Below, one piece after another: positions 1 to 36,227 of a stretch of DNA of 64,000 bases. Made by a program: the position numbers and the translations under genes. The stretch is from assembly GCA_918807975.1 (NCBI GenBank), contig OU964918.1, positions 42,578,477-42,642,476 of the forward strand, written 5' to 3'. The first letter of the stretch is position 1; each line of letters begins with the position of its first letter. A model generated the notes under the pieces. That model was not told the DNA's origin, searched no databases, and was given only the letters and a program-made list of their open reading frames with translations. The DNA is from Aplidium turbinatum. Its lineage: Eukaryota > Chordata > Ascidiacea > Aplousobranchia > Polyclinidae.

Positions 1-848
1 GCTTGAAAGGGGCTGTATGACTAGCCGAATACGTTCGCTTATTGTTTTTTGTTTTTATAATGTTAATTGTTAAATGTAGTGTTGTTGCTGAGGTATGTCT
101 ATTTATTGTTTACGTTAATAAGAAAACTAAACTAAAAGTGAATTCAAAGCGCAGAAAAAGTTTCCATTTTTAATTTGAAGACTTGCTGCATGGCCTAAGT
201 GAAGACGGAGATAAAAGATAGGGGGGAAGCAAATCAAAAGAATAAAAAATGTAGACAAGTTTTAAAACAATAGATATACAAGCGAATGATTTCAAACAAA
301 CACTGTCTTCACCACCAAAACAACCAAACAGTATTTGTTACGTCACAGAGAAACCAGATAGTCGTAAACACGTCGGTGACGTCACATCAAAGCCAAATTT
401 ACATCATAAAACGTTTAATCTACGTTGTAATCATCGTAACGATGTTTCAAAATGTGAAATGGTATGCTCATATGCTTTTGAGATCACTACACTAATTATG
501 AACTGCGATCTTTCCAGCAAGAAAAAGTTGCCGTTCTCATATTGTTTAACGTTGAAACGAAACGAAAGCGGCAACTTTACAAGACTGGTTAGAATCACTC
601 AAAGTTAACGATCTGATATTTCAAAAGCACAATATACCACAGCCATCAGACTAAAGGTGCAAATGTTTTGCAATCAAAAGCATGAGATGCCAAGAAAACC
701 CTTTTTTTTCGAAAATAATTTGTAGCTGATTCAACGAAGCAGGCATTTCAGTTACCCAAAGAGGTTAAGTTTGTGAGAGCTCTGACTGCGCGGTTAGTGG
801 GGAAGATACAGGCACGAGTTGTTGCTGATGAGAAAACCAATTGCTGCT
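1..848. other. Region downstream of the kinase gene
   Basis: No gene is recognisable here. The stretch lies 3' of the minus-strand kinase stop codon, so at least its right part should be 3' untranslated sequence. The plus-strand TTTATTG near position 99 reads CAATAAA on the minus strand and could be a polyadenylation signal, but this is a weak inference. The open frame at 286-495 has no family resemblance. Confidence 0.4.
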
Positions 849-26149
<25,301 letters not shown>

Positions 26150-26150
<1 letters not shown>

Positions 26151-27070
26151 GAATGTCTGCCAAAGCCGACTCATTGGTCGGTTATAAATCACCGCCGCAA
26201 AATTCTTGACAAGAATAGAGCTAATGCAGCAAAATCATCATCATAATCCATCGTCGGTTTGTTCCCCACTAGTGGGGGTGGCCGATTGTTTCAATTGTTT
26301 TAGCAATTGTTTTAATCCCTTTTCTCCATTTCACCTTGTCCCTTGCATCTTCCTCCTTCAGTCCGACTTTTTTAAACTCATCCTTCACAAAAATACATTT
26401 TAAATTTGAATTGTTACAATTGTTTGTTTAACGCGAACAAATACGGAGCTGAAACAATAATAGTCCAGGCAATTGCTTTAAAGATCACATTAGAGTGGCG
26501 TGGTTAACGAGCTGATGGCAAAAGTAGCCATTTTCACATCATTTCAACGCCTTGCAATGTTGCCTTGAAATAAAGTTGTCTGCCACTGCCATCGTCTTCC
26601 TCACATGTTGAGAGGTGTTTTTCTTTGCTGAAAAGAATATTGGGTGATTGGCGCACATCCTTGAGGGCTAACACTATTGACTCACTAATGCACATTTGTC
26701 TGGGTGGTCCTAAGCTGGAGATTCACCACCCCGCGCCTGGCAGTAATCGCTTGGCACAACGATTATATAACGCAAAAACCAAGAAATAAGTGATCGTAGT
26801 TGCTTTTGTAATAAGAAAATTTGGATTCATTGTTGTTTTCAATTGTGTTTATTGCGTCATTACAGGACTGTCATTAACGCACTGATTTATTTGCAAGTAA
26901 TCTGCTCCAGTATACTTCAGGGTCGGTTAATTAAGCCATCAACCATTGCAGAGTTATCCTGTTGTAGAAATCTTCTTCTACAAACACGACTACACAATAT
27001 TGTAGTGTGATTTTATGATGCAAAAAATATGTCCGGTTGAGATATTAAATGTCCGCTGAAAGGGCCAGTC
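26150..27070. repeat. Dispersed repeat, inverted relative at 59560-60175
   Basis: AATGTCTGCCAAAGCCGACT, the AATTGTTACAATTGTTTGTT tract and ATATGTCCGGTTGAGATATT recur in reverse orientation at 59560-60175. The middle (about 26580-26965) is only loosely related. It is probably an old non-autonomous DNA element. No coding sequence is recognised. Confidence 0.55.
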
Positions 27071-27078
27071 CGATAGGA

Positions 27079-27823
27079 CAGGGTTGGGCAAACTTTTTAT
27101 CTCGACGGCCGCGTTCATAATTTGAATTTGTTTGAGGGTCGCAGTATAGTATAATTAAGATTATAAGCCAAAACATCAAATCTAAAATAGTCAAAACATA
27201 AGCTTTTATTTATTTTTAAAGTGGTGAAAGAAACGGAGATTTTATATACAGTACCGGTACATGTACTGACTGTTACATAAAAGATACAAAAAATGTTTGT
27301 CTCAATTATTTATTTGAATACAACCAACATCAAGATAACACTTTGCCAGACGCAGTTGGAGCAAATTAAACAGAATACATCTGTGAGCGAACTAACATAA
27401 TCAGAAAAATTGTCGCAATCGCCGCTTTTCTCTCTACCAACACCAAGAGTCTTGGCCTTGACCCAAGACTAAAACTAAAAAGAAAGTCTCATGATGCGAC
27501 AGGCCAAAGTCAGAAATTTTTATTGTGACGTAATCGGCTGTTTAGCAATGGCTGCTTTGACACTAATAATATCAATGCATTCATGCAAAATCGCAATGTG
27601 GCTGGGGAAACAAACTACTACAATGCGACAAAGAGACTATAATTTATCTTTATCAAAATGAAACATAAGAAGGAAAATTTTAACTTTAATTAAGTCATTG
27701 CAGTAATTAAAATTTTCAAGCAATTTTAGGATTAATTGATTAATTGCTTCAGGCTTTTGCGGGCTGCACAGAAAGTTGTTTCGGGCCGCATGCAGCCCGC
27801 AGGCCGTAGTTTGCCCACCTCTG
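27079..27823. mobile_element. Old hAT-type non-autonomous element
   Basis: Ends CAGGGTTGGGCAAACT and AGTTTGCCCACCTCTG are inverted repeats with a few mismatches, followed inward by CGGCCGCG and CGGGCCGCATGCAGCCCGC. Flanks CGATAGGA (27071-27078) and CGGTTGGA (27824-27831) match at 6 of 8 positions, as expected for an aged 8-bp duplication. No coding frame remains. Confidence 0.7.
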
Positions 27824-27831
27824 CGGTTGGA

Positions 27832-28442
27832 GGTGCCATAAAAAAGTCAAAATTTTGAGACCTGATATTGGGTCCTACCACATCAAACCCTGAAGATAAG
27901 AAAATACGGTATGCTCTACTAGCATACCGCTTAAGATTTCTAAAAACAATTAGCCAGGCAATGATTAGTAATTGATTAATATTATTTAAAATTGAAACAT
28001 GTTAACTTTTGCATTCCTAATAGTATGAAAGCCTTGTTAACGGTGAAAAAAAATTAACCAATTAGTATAATTTTTCAATTCGAGGGGATTAATAAAACAA
28101 TGATGAATTAAGCAAAACTGACAAATTATGCAAACAGGTGAAAAGTGAAAACTATAGGAATTGTGGGGGGTGGGAATATGACAAATAAGGTGAATTAACA
28201 AATTAAAGATAGATGTACTGGTTTACTGCTCCTTAAACTATTCAATTGCATCTTAATTCATGGAATATTATACTGTACTACTTTATCATTCCCTTTAATA
28301 TGAAAAAAAATGAACAAACATTGTTTGCTTACTTTTTAAACAAAACTAAAGTTTATTTTAAAAAGTTTAAAGCTCCCACTTCTATAGAGTCCATGTCTTT
28401 TCGATGGTTATAAATAATTAGCAAATGGCCATGTTTTTTTAA
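27832..28442. other. AT-rich intergenic stretch
   Basis: No gene or bounded repeat seen. Mostly A/T-rich unique-looking sequence. Confidence 0.5.
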
Positions 28443-28776
28443 GGCAGTGGCTATTTGACCGGCTCCGGCCTTTTAATCTGAAACACTATAGACCTTTCCC
28501 GCAGCCAACCAATGAAGCATGACGTTGAAAACAAACCATTTCAAGAATTGGAGTCGTAGTAGTGAAGCGCAGTTTTTGAACATTTTGATCAAACAATCAC
28601 TCATTTTAGACGCATATTTTCTACTAAAACTACTTTTTTGACTGAGTACTACATACAATTCAGTTATATATTTATTTTCAGAAAAAAAATTGAATTTACT
28701 ACAGGGCCTTAGCCCATGGGCCTAACTACCGCCGGCACAGCACTATAGCCTACTGCACGGGACCACTGAACGAAAC

Positions 28777-29260
28777 GGGTCTGCTACTATTCGGTGAGTC
28801 CGATTCGGTGAGAGCCTTTTTCGGTGAGAGCCCTATTCGGTGAGTTTTTTTTTTTTAATTATTGCGCGCCGTAGCCTAATTATCATTGCCGTTATAGGGT
28901 TAGGGGATAGGGGTTGGGGGATAGGGGTTAGGGGGTTTTTGGGGTTGGGGGTTTTTGTGTTTTTTTTTTGAATTTTTGTTTGAAAATTATCGGGTACCGT
29001 AGCCTAATTAAAACCCCTAACCCCAAACCCCTAACCAAAACCCCCCAAACCCCCTAACCAAACCCCCAAACCCCAAGTCCCCCAAAAAACCCCAACCCCC
29101 TAACCTCTATCCCCTAATCCCTAACCCTATAACGGCAATGATAATTAGGCTACGACGCGCAATAATTTAAAAAAAAAACTCACCGAATAGGGCTCTCACC
29201 GAAAAAGGCTCTCACCGAATCGGACTCACCGAATCGGACCCACCGAATCGGGCCATTCCG
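28777..29260. mobile_element. Foldback-type element, family 1, copy 3
   Basis: The element starts GGGTCTGCTACTATTCGG and ends CGGGCCATTCCG, flanked by a perfect 9-bp duplication, GAACGAAAC (28768-28776 and 29261-29269). Inside, CGTAGCCTAATTATCATTGC and its complement enclose long GGGTTAGGGG and CCCCTAACCC tracts facing each other. The whole 484 bp could fold into a hairpin. Confidence 0.88.
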
Positions 29261-29794
29261 GAACGAAACAACCTCGCATTGATAAATTGTATTTCAAAAA
29301 TATTTGAGTTAACAACTAAAGTAGGTAGCCTAAACATGTTATCATTTCATTTAGAATCTACACTTATATTCTTTTCGTGCAGCATTTCCGTTTATTAGGC
29401 CTACTTGATGTTTTTGTCCTAGCTTACCCTATGCTTTTGGTCACTCCAGGTTTCTAGCCACTTAATGTTTGTGTTTGGTTCGGCTTCTTTTATTCTTATG
29501 GAGCTAATATATTGGTACAGAATGAAACAGCATAGGCCTATGTATTTTTGGCAATTATTACTTTCTGTTGAAATAGGAATAATCAGATAATCACATCACA
29601 AATTTGCAACACACACGTATTCATTATAAATTGGGCTACAACGCAAGTGGAATCCCCAATACCATAGGCTACTTTTTGGTTAGGCAAATACAATTTAATT
29701 AAATTATTAGCCTACTAACTGTTGTCTAACATTTTAGCAAACTTTATAACATTATAAAACTCTAATTAACTACAAACAATTTATAGTAACGTAT

Positions 29795-30050
29795 AGCGAC
29801 TGCATGGTTGAGTGGTGAAAACGTTTGCACGATGTTTGCAAAGGACGTCGGTTCGACACCGCTCCAGAGTTTGCGGCTGTGTCTCGGCAAAGACACTTAA
29901 TGGCATGTTAAAATAAGTATAGCAGCTGACTCGACCACTACGGACAACTAGGCTCTCTTCGTTGCTTCTTATTGTGTTGCATTTGTGATCGCAGTGAAGA
30001 CTATGTAATACTCTAAGTCTATTATGTTGTTGCAATGGGAGCAAAAAAAC
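29795..30050 (+). mobile_element. tRNA-derived SINE
   Basis: The 5' part looks like a tRNA gene, with A box TGGTTGAGTGG (29805-29815) and B box GGTTCGACACC (29850-29860) 35 bases apart, as in polymerase III internal promoters. It lacks a foldable acceptor stem and continues into a non-tRNA body ending GGGAGCAAAAAAACG. It is therefore a SINE and not a functional tRNA. It ends just before the target site of the hAT element at 30066. Confidence 0.7.
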
Positions 30051-30368
30051 GTGATTAGGCTAGCCCAGGGGTGTGCAACCTTTATTACAGGAAGGCCAGA
30101 TATAAATATCTGGGTGAAGCCGCGGGCTGCACGTTTATTTAACACATGCTTTCTACTTTCTAGTAATTGCAGGCAAAAAAAGTAGTTTTTTGTTATTCAT
30201 GTTATTCTTACGGCATTATTAAGGGACCTTATCTCCTTGCAGAAATAATAAACTGTTAAGACCCATAAATTTCTGAAGAAAACTGCTATTCAAATTTATT
30301 GTCACACCATCTTTAAACGAGTTCAGTGAGAGATTTGCAGCTGGCTTCTTTTCCCGACGACTTTTTCC

Positions 30369-31720
30369 AAATTTACATTAATGAAAGTGCTCGCAATTCG
30401 AAGTCCGTTTTTCCAAGTGTTCCTCTGTCAGAACCGATCTACAGGGAGATTTTATGACGCCCATTTTAGAAAAAAATTGTTCGCACAAATACGTTGAGCC
30501 AAAAAGAGCCATTTTTGAAGCCATGAATTTTTTCAAATGTGGAAAGTCATCTTGGTTGGGATGTTTTCGGTAAAAATTGCCAAGATTCATTTTTAAATAC
30601 TTTGCTTTCAGTTTCGTTTTCTCTTGAAGATCAATCAGTTCAAGTTGGATATCAGCTGGTGCTTTGTCATTGTTCGTGTTGAATGGCGAAGAGAATATTT
30701 CAAACAAAATGTCCATGAGATTGAAGTCCTTGAAACGAGCCAAAAATTCATACAATAGTTTTTCAAGATGTTCTGCAAATTCAGTTTTCTCCTCAGGATG
30801 CAATCTATAGTCTCTCAAAGTTGGAAAGTGGAAAAGATATCCTGTCTGCATGTGGGGTTTCCTAAGTCGTAATTTGTTCATAAAGCCTTTTATGTGACCA
30901 TGCATTTCATTCGCATACTGATTTTTTCTCTGCAGGCTTGTATTGCGATCATTCAGGTGCCTAGTTATATCAACCAAGAAAGCTAGATCGCATTTCAATT
31001 TTTGTCTTCCATTTCAGCTAATGGGTGCCCTTTAGGTTTCAAAAAATTCACGACTTCTTTACGCAGTTTGTAAAGTCGTCGCAACATGCAACCATTGCTT
31101 AACCAACGCAGCTTGGAAAAGTACAGTAGATCTTTTATGTGTCGTGTTGAGACCATCCAGAAACTCTTAAAACTGACGATAGTTGAGCCCTCGTGCTCGA
31201 ATGAAATTTACTGCCTTAATAACCGGCCTCAAGGCGTGCTTGAACTTCAAGGATTTTGCGCACAAATTTTGCTGGTGAATAATACAATGAAAAATTGCTA
31301 TGTCATCATCGATATTTCTCTCCCTCAAGGCAGACTTTAAGAGACCTATAAATCCAATGCCAGTTCCGGAGATGGATCAAGCACCATCAGTTGCGATTCC
31401 GCATAAGCTGGAAAAGTCCAGTTTGAAATTGTCAAAAACATCAATTACTTCAGTGAAGATGTCAGCACCAGTTGTCGTGCCCTTCATTGACTGTAGTGAC
31501 AGAAGCTTTTCCGTTTCGTTTAAGTCTTTGTCCACTCGTTTTACAACTATGGCCAATCTGTGCTGTGTCCTTCTGGTCCGTACTTTCATCAATCGCAAAA
31601 CTCCATGAAACAAAGTTCTTCACCTTATCCCTGAGAGTGTCACTAAGGGAACGTTCAAATATTACGTAACGCCTTCGAGGGGGAGGGGGGGGTTTATGCA
31701 AAGCGTTACGTTAGCGTCAC
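30369..31720 (-). pseudogene. Broken hAT transposase (GTF2IRD2/ZBED-like type)
   Basis: Minus-strand pieces read SFAIDESTDQKDTAQ, LLSLQSMKGTTTGADIF and GIATDGA, then ITRHLNDRNTSLQRKNQ and, at the C-terminus, ALFGSTYLCEQFFSKM. This order matches the hAT transposases related to vertebrate GTF2IRD2/ZBED5-type domesticated genes (first catalytic Asp region to dimerisation region). The frame changes several times, and the gene is further split from its N-terminal part by the MITE at 31647-31918, so it cannot be functional. Confidence 0.8.
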
Positions 31721-31918
31721 ATCGGGGGGGGGAGGGGGTTCAAGCAAAACGTTACGTAACGCTTTCGAGTACGGAATGGTAGTTTTTTGTGCTGAATTCG
31801 TAGTAAAAAAGCGTTACATGGGGGAGGGGGGATTGAAAAAAGCGTTACGTTGGCGTTACATGGGGGAGGGGGGTCAAAAATTCAAAAAAAAAGCGTTACG
31901 TAATATTTGAACGTTCCC
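31647..31918. mobile_element. Harbinger-like MITE, copy 1
   Basis: The 272-bp element has ends GGGAACGTTCAAATATTACG as perfect inverted repeats, flanked by TAA on both sides (31644-31646, 31919-31921), as in PIF/Harbinger elements. Internally it repeats GCGTTACGT and G-run blocks (GGGGGAGGGGGG). It is inserted in the transposase gene of the hAT element at 30066-32360. Confidence 0.8.
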
Positions 31919-32808
31919 TAATATCACAAGCAAGATCATCGATACGCCTCGCTATTGTCCACCGTGACAGACTTATTTTCTCGAGCTTCACTCTTCATTT
32001 TAGGGCACATTTTTTCTGCGACATTGATAAGACACTGCTTTACAATATTACCGTCAGAATACGGTTTTATATTTTAGCTATTCTCTGTGCAATTCTGTGC
32101 CTCAGGTCTACTGACGTTCCAAATAATTAAATACAATTGGATTAGCCATGGCCGGTGGGAGATTTTTAAAATGGTTAACAGAAGGTGCGAAATGTACAAT
32201 ATTCCACTCTACAATAAATTGTTTGCACGTACCAGACTAAACTAAATTATGAACAAGTTTCACGGCCACACACAATTCAAAATTGGCACATCGTCGCGAG
32301 CAGCACAATTTTTCTTTGCGGGCCGCATTTTGCCTGCGGGCCGCACGTTGCACACTCCTGGGCTAGCCTATTACTCGACTTGACAAAAGCGTGAAAAAAT
32401 GTCCAGCGGTCTGTTTTCACGCTTTTGCGTTAGATAAACGTTCGGTATTGACGTATAGGATACTGTCAAACAATGTAAACGGTTAAGCGCATATACCGTT
32501 TAAGCGCATAAAAATGCTTGACAAATTGACTATGCGCTTAAACGATTTCGACTGTATTTACAAGCAATTTGGTGCTTGTCAATGAAGCAGCCAGCGTGAT
32601 TGTTTTCAACGTCACGCTTCATTGCACAGAGTTGCGGGAAAGGTCTATTTGACCGGTCATGACATTTTTTTTTCTTTTTTTTTTCAAAGCAAAAGACGAG
32701 AAAAGAAAATAGTGCCTATATAAATTCTAAATAAATCAGTTTTATTCAACTGAATCAGCGGCATGTACGATGTTTCTCGGGCTGGTATCCTCAAGGGTAT
32801 AAGTTCGA

Positions 32809-33502
32809 GGGTGCAACCTAGTTCGTACCTTGAACCATTTGTACAGTCAGTTCGTACCCTGAAAAGATCGAGAGAAAAAATTAAAAAAGCCGAAGTCGCT
32901 GAGTATCGCCGTTTAATAGCACAAAGCCGAAGTCGCTGATTGGAGTTTCCCCAAACAATTTGAAACAAACTCGAGGTCGAGGGTTAGCGAAAACTGCGGT
33001 TAGTGGAAACTGCAGAAAAATGTTTGCGGAAACTGCGATCAGCGAGGGTTAGAGCATAAATTAGTCTATGGTTACAGTAAAGGTTAGCGGAAACTACGAA
33101 AAAATGTTCGCGGAAACTGTGGAAAAATGATTGCGGAAACTGGGATCAGCGAGGGTTAGGGTTAGAGAGCATAGATTACTCTATGGTTAGAATTATGGTA
33201 AGGGTTAACGGAAACTGCGGAAAAATTTTTGCGGAAACTGCGATCAGTGAGGGTTAGAGCATAGATTACTTTATGGTTAGAGTTAGGGTTAGCGGAAACT
33301 GCGGAAAAATGTTTGTGGAAACTGTGATCAGCGGACTTTGGCTTTGAGCTATTTTTTCACTCGATCTTTTCAGGGGAAAAATTTTAAAATGATTGAGGAA
33401 ACTGCGATCAGCAACTTCGGCTTTTTTTAATTTTTTCTCTCGATCTTTTCAAGGTACGAACTGACGGTCCGAACTGTTCATGGTACGAACTAGGTTGCAT
33501 CC
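32809..33502. mobile_element. Foldback-type element, family 2, copy 1
   Basis: Inverted ends GGGTGCAACCTAGTTCG and the complement of GGATGCAACCTAGTTCG are followed by TTCGTACC repeats and GATCTTTTCA motifs. The interior is an array of units containing GCGGAAACTGCGATCAGCGA and AGGGTTAG. It is flanked by a perfect 9-bp duplication, TAAGTTCGA (32800-32808 and 33503-33511), inside repeat G. Confidence 0.88.
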
Positions 33503-34079
33503 TAAGTTCGATACTACCCAGAAGCATTTTATTTCAAACTAAATTGCCTACTAAAAAACACTGCCTAAAAGTAAATTGATGAAATCATTTTTTTTAAAGT
33601 ATTGTAACTTTTTACAGCCACCAAACTAACTTGTTGTGAGCAAAAATGTCATGTGTTGTTCGGCAAAAATGTCATGTGTTGTTCGGCAAACATGGTCATT
33701 GGTCACATCCTCTTATGAAGAACAGAAACTTACCAAGAGAAATTATCCAATTCCAGCAAATCAAAAATACTCTAACTTTATTACTCACATTTGAAGACAT
33801 AAAAAATTGGGCTGTAGGCTACTCAAATTAAAAATTGACAACAAAAATACAGCAGCCTAACGATTGAGTCCACTTTGGGTCAAAATTTAGTTTAAAAAAA
33901 AACGTTTCCGGGTAGTATCAAACTCATTCCCTCGGGTACACCAGCCCGAGAAATATCGTACGCGCCACTGATCCAGTTGAATAAAATTGTTGAATTTAAA
34001 AGTTATATAGGCATTTTTTTTCATTTCTTGTCTTTTGCTTTGAAAGAGAAGGTGAAAAAAAAATACGTTTTTGCTATAG

Positions 34080-35285
34080 TAATATTTTTTTTGTTTGGTA
34101 ATAGCATCTTCAGTGAATTGTTATATGTTAATGAGCAGAATTACTTCGATTGTAATGCACCTGATAACAAAACAATCTTTTTTGTCAACAGTCAAACCAT
34201 GATTAATCTCACAGTGGGAAGACCTCATTCGTGAATAACGAACCTTATTTAGCTGGTTGACTTTTTATTGACATAAATCAAGTTGGACTAAAAAGTATAA
34301 CTGATCTATGTCAAATTAACGTTTTATAGAAGCTCATGGACAAACACTGCACCAAATAAGTAAACAAAGAACTATGAGGTTATTACTGTAAAACGTAAAT
34401 ACATGTTTTCTTTGTTGTTGAAAAATGAGTGAAACAAGAGACTTCATGCTTAAGTAACTAGTGGTCCATAGCCTTTGAGGCAATGGTTACCAATATATGA
34501 TACCTAATAATAGTAATAAGCAGAAGTGTAACTAGTAACCCACATTATTATTCTTAATCCACTTCCTGAATGCTGAATGAGAATCAATTTGATATGATGG
34601 TCAAAAATAAAAACAACTGAACTGAACTCCCTTGTGCTATGCTTTATATGATACACCTCAGGTAATATTTGACTCGTTTTCTTGGTGTTTTTACTGCAAT
34701 CAAATCCACAACAAATGTACTTTTTTCAGTTTGAACACTCAGTAACCATGACAGTGACACTCAACCCAATTTACTGCGGTACGCTTCATTTTCCATGATT
34801 CATTTACTTGGTTGGACTTTCCCTGTGCTCACCAAGCAGTCAAGTGCCAGAACGTTACTGATTGGACAATCTAGGGCTAGGCTATGACGTAAGTGTTTCA
34901 CAATAATTTGACCCTTGTGCTTTCTTTGAAAATGCCGGCTCGACCGGCCAAATTAGAATTTCCAATTCAAATATGGATGAAATTGAAAAAATATTGTCGG
35001 ATTTACAGATTGGTGAATGACTTGAAAAAATACACTTTGAAGTTTTTCAACCCTAATCTTGAAAAATTTCGTTAGTTTTTAAAAGACCACGTCTGCCCAG
35101 TTGGATCACTCAAGTAAATTTGTGTTTCAATGGTGACAAATAACAAAGTGAATAAAATTTTCAAAACAATACTTTGCATAACAGTAGAAACAATAAAATT
35201 GTAAAGTACCGTATTTAGCTACTATATTCAATCTTTTTGTAGCGTAGCCTACAATTTACCTCGAAATAGTAATGCAGAACTTTAT
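34080..35285. other. Intergenic, no gene seen
   Basis: TTGATATGATGGTCAAAAAT at 34590 recurs almost unchanged at 49400 and, inverted and weaker, near 62540-62570. It may be the tail of an unrecognised repeat. The small frame at 34893-35075 has no family resemblance. Confidence 0.4.
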
Positions 35286-36227
35286 TTGTTTTGAGTAGGT
35301 TGGTTGGTATTGAATCTTTTATCCTCGGACTGACAAAGCCTTGATAGGTTATTCCCAGAGGTGGGCAGTAGCGCGCTACTGTTGTAGCGGCGCTACTAGC
35401 GGCGCTACTTTTTTGGTGAAAGTAGCGGTAGCGGCGCTACTTTTTAGTTGGAGTAGCGGCTGCAGTAGCGGCGCTATTTTTATTCCAAAGTAGCGGTAGC
35501 GGGAGAGGCGCTACTTTTTTTCAGTCGCACTCCCGCTACCGCTACTTTTTAATTTAAATTTTAAAAAAATGCTTGTTTTTTTTGCAATACTGGCGTGGTT
35601 AAGCAGCTACATAGCCTAATCGGCTTGGTTGCAAAGTTTCGGTCTTTTCTAGCTGACGTCAACTTCTTTGGCAAATATCTCCGTGTGATGAAGCCTATCT
35701 GCTAGGCTTTAGACATTCTACAGGGCGAGTCCAAGGCATATTAAGCTACGGAGTCTTGCTTCCAGCCATCACAATTTGCGGGAAGAAGTTAACCGAGATC
35801 ATTGATCTTGTGACCTGTGAGGAGTTGAGAGTGAAAGTCCTTGAAGGGGTGAAGAAACGATTCAACAAGTGCTTCAACAACATGAAATGCGTTATGGCAT
35901 CATGTCTTCATCCCTCCTTCAAGACGTCGTGGCTACAATTTCTGCACTACGTTTCCACAGATGATGCTGACGTACTGCGAGAAAAAGTCAAGACAGATGT
36001 AATTCGACTGTTGCGGGAGATATCAAGCCTGGTTGATACCGAGAAGAATGACACCAACACCAGTCATGACTCCGAGGATGTAGGCTATTTTTTGGAGTGT
36101 TTGCGCCATCCCGTGAAACGTCGGTGCAGAAGGAAGCAACAATTGTGGACGCCTTTTTTTTTCGGACAAGAGCAAGTCCTTGAACTTTTCGAATATCGAG
36201 TTAAAACATCTGTTCATTAAATACAAC

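Larger units (their letters stand above)
30066..32360 (-). mobile_element. Decayed hAT transposon
   Basis: Ends CAGGGGTGTGCAACC and its partner CAGGAGTGTGCAACG are inverted repeats. They are flanked by a perfect 8-bp duplication, GGCTAGCC (30058-30065 and 32361-32368). GCGGGCCGCA motifs lie inside the right end. It carries broken transposase coding sequence on the minus strand and a nested Harbinger-like MITE (31647-31918). Confidence 0.88.
28491..32645. mobile_element. DNA element with GACCTTTCCCGCA ends, TA flanks
   Basis: The ends read GACCTTTCCCGCA and its complement, and the subterminal CGTTGAAAACAA is also inverted on the other side. It splits repeat G between AACACTA and TATTTGACC, leaving TA on each side. 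About 1.1 kb is its own sequence; the rest is three later insertions (28777-29260, 29795-30050, 30066-32360). TA duplication fits Tc1/mariner-type elements, but no transposase is visible. Confidence 0.6.
28443..34075. repeat. Dispersed repeat G, copy interrupted by other elements
   Basis: The repeat starts GGCAGTGGCTATTTGACCGG at 28443, breaks at 28490, and resumes at 32646 with TTTGACCGGTCATGAC. It runs through AGTGCCTATATAAATTC and a tRNA-like GTTCGATACTACCC tract, then turns back on itself in inverted orientation from about 33640 to 34075, around a TGTTCGGCAAA centre. Related copies lie at 55570-55676 and 57666-61504. Inserted elements: a TA-flanked element (28491-32645) and a foldback element (32809-33502). 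It may be a SINE arranged head to head; this is an inference. Confidence 0.5.

Noticed and set aside
28890-29120. GGGTTAG / CCCTAA tracts suggesting a telomere or interstitial telomere fusion
   Set aside because: The tracts are short, impure, occur in both orientations within one bounded 484-bp element, and recur in the other family 1 copies.
29795-29870. tRNA gene
   Set aside because: A and B boxes are present but the acceptor stem does not pair and a non-tRNA tail follows; it is a SINE head. The same applies to the heads at 36850-36933, 47600-47672 and 62085-62482.
34893-35075. 60-codon frame downstream of repeat G
   Set aside because: No family resemblance and no supporting splice or start context.
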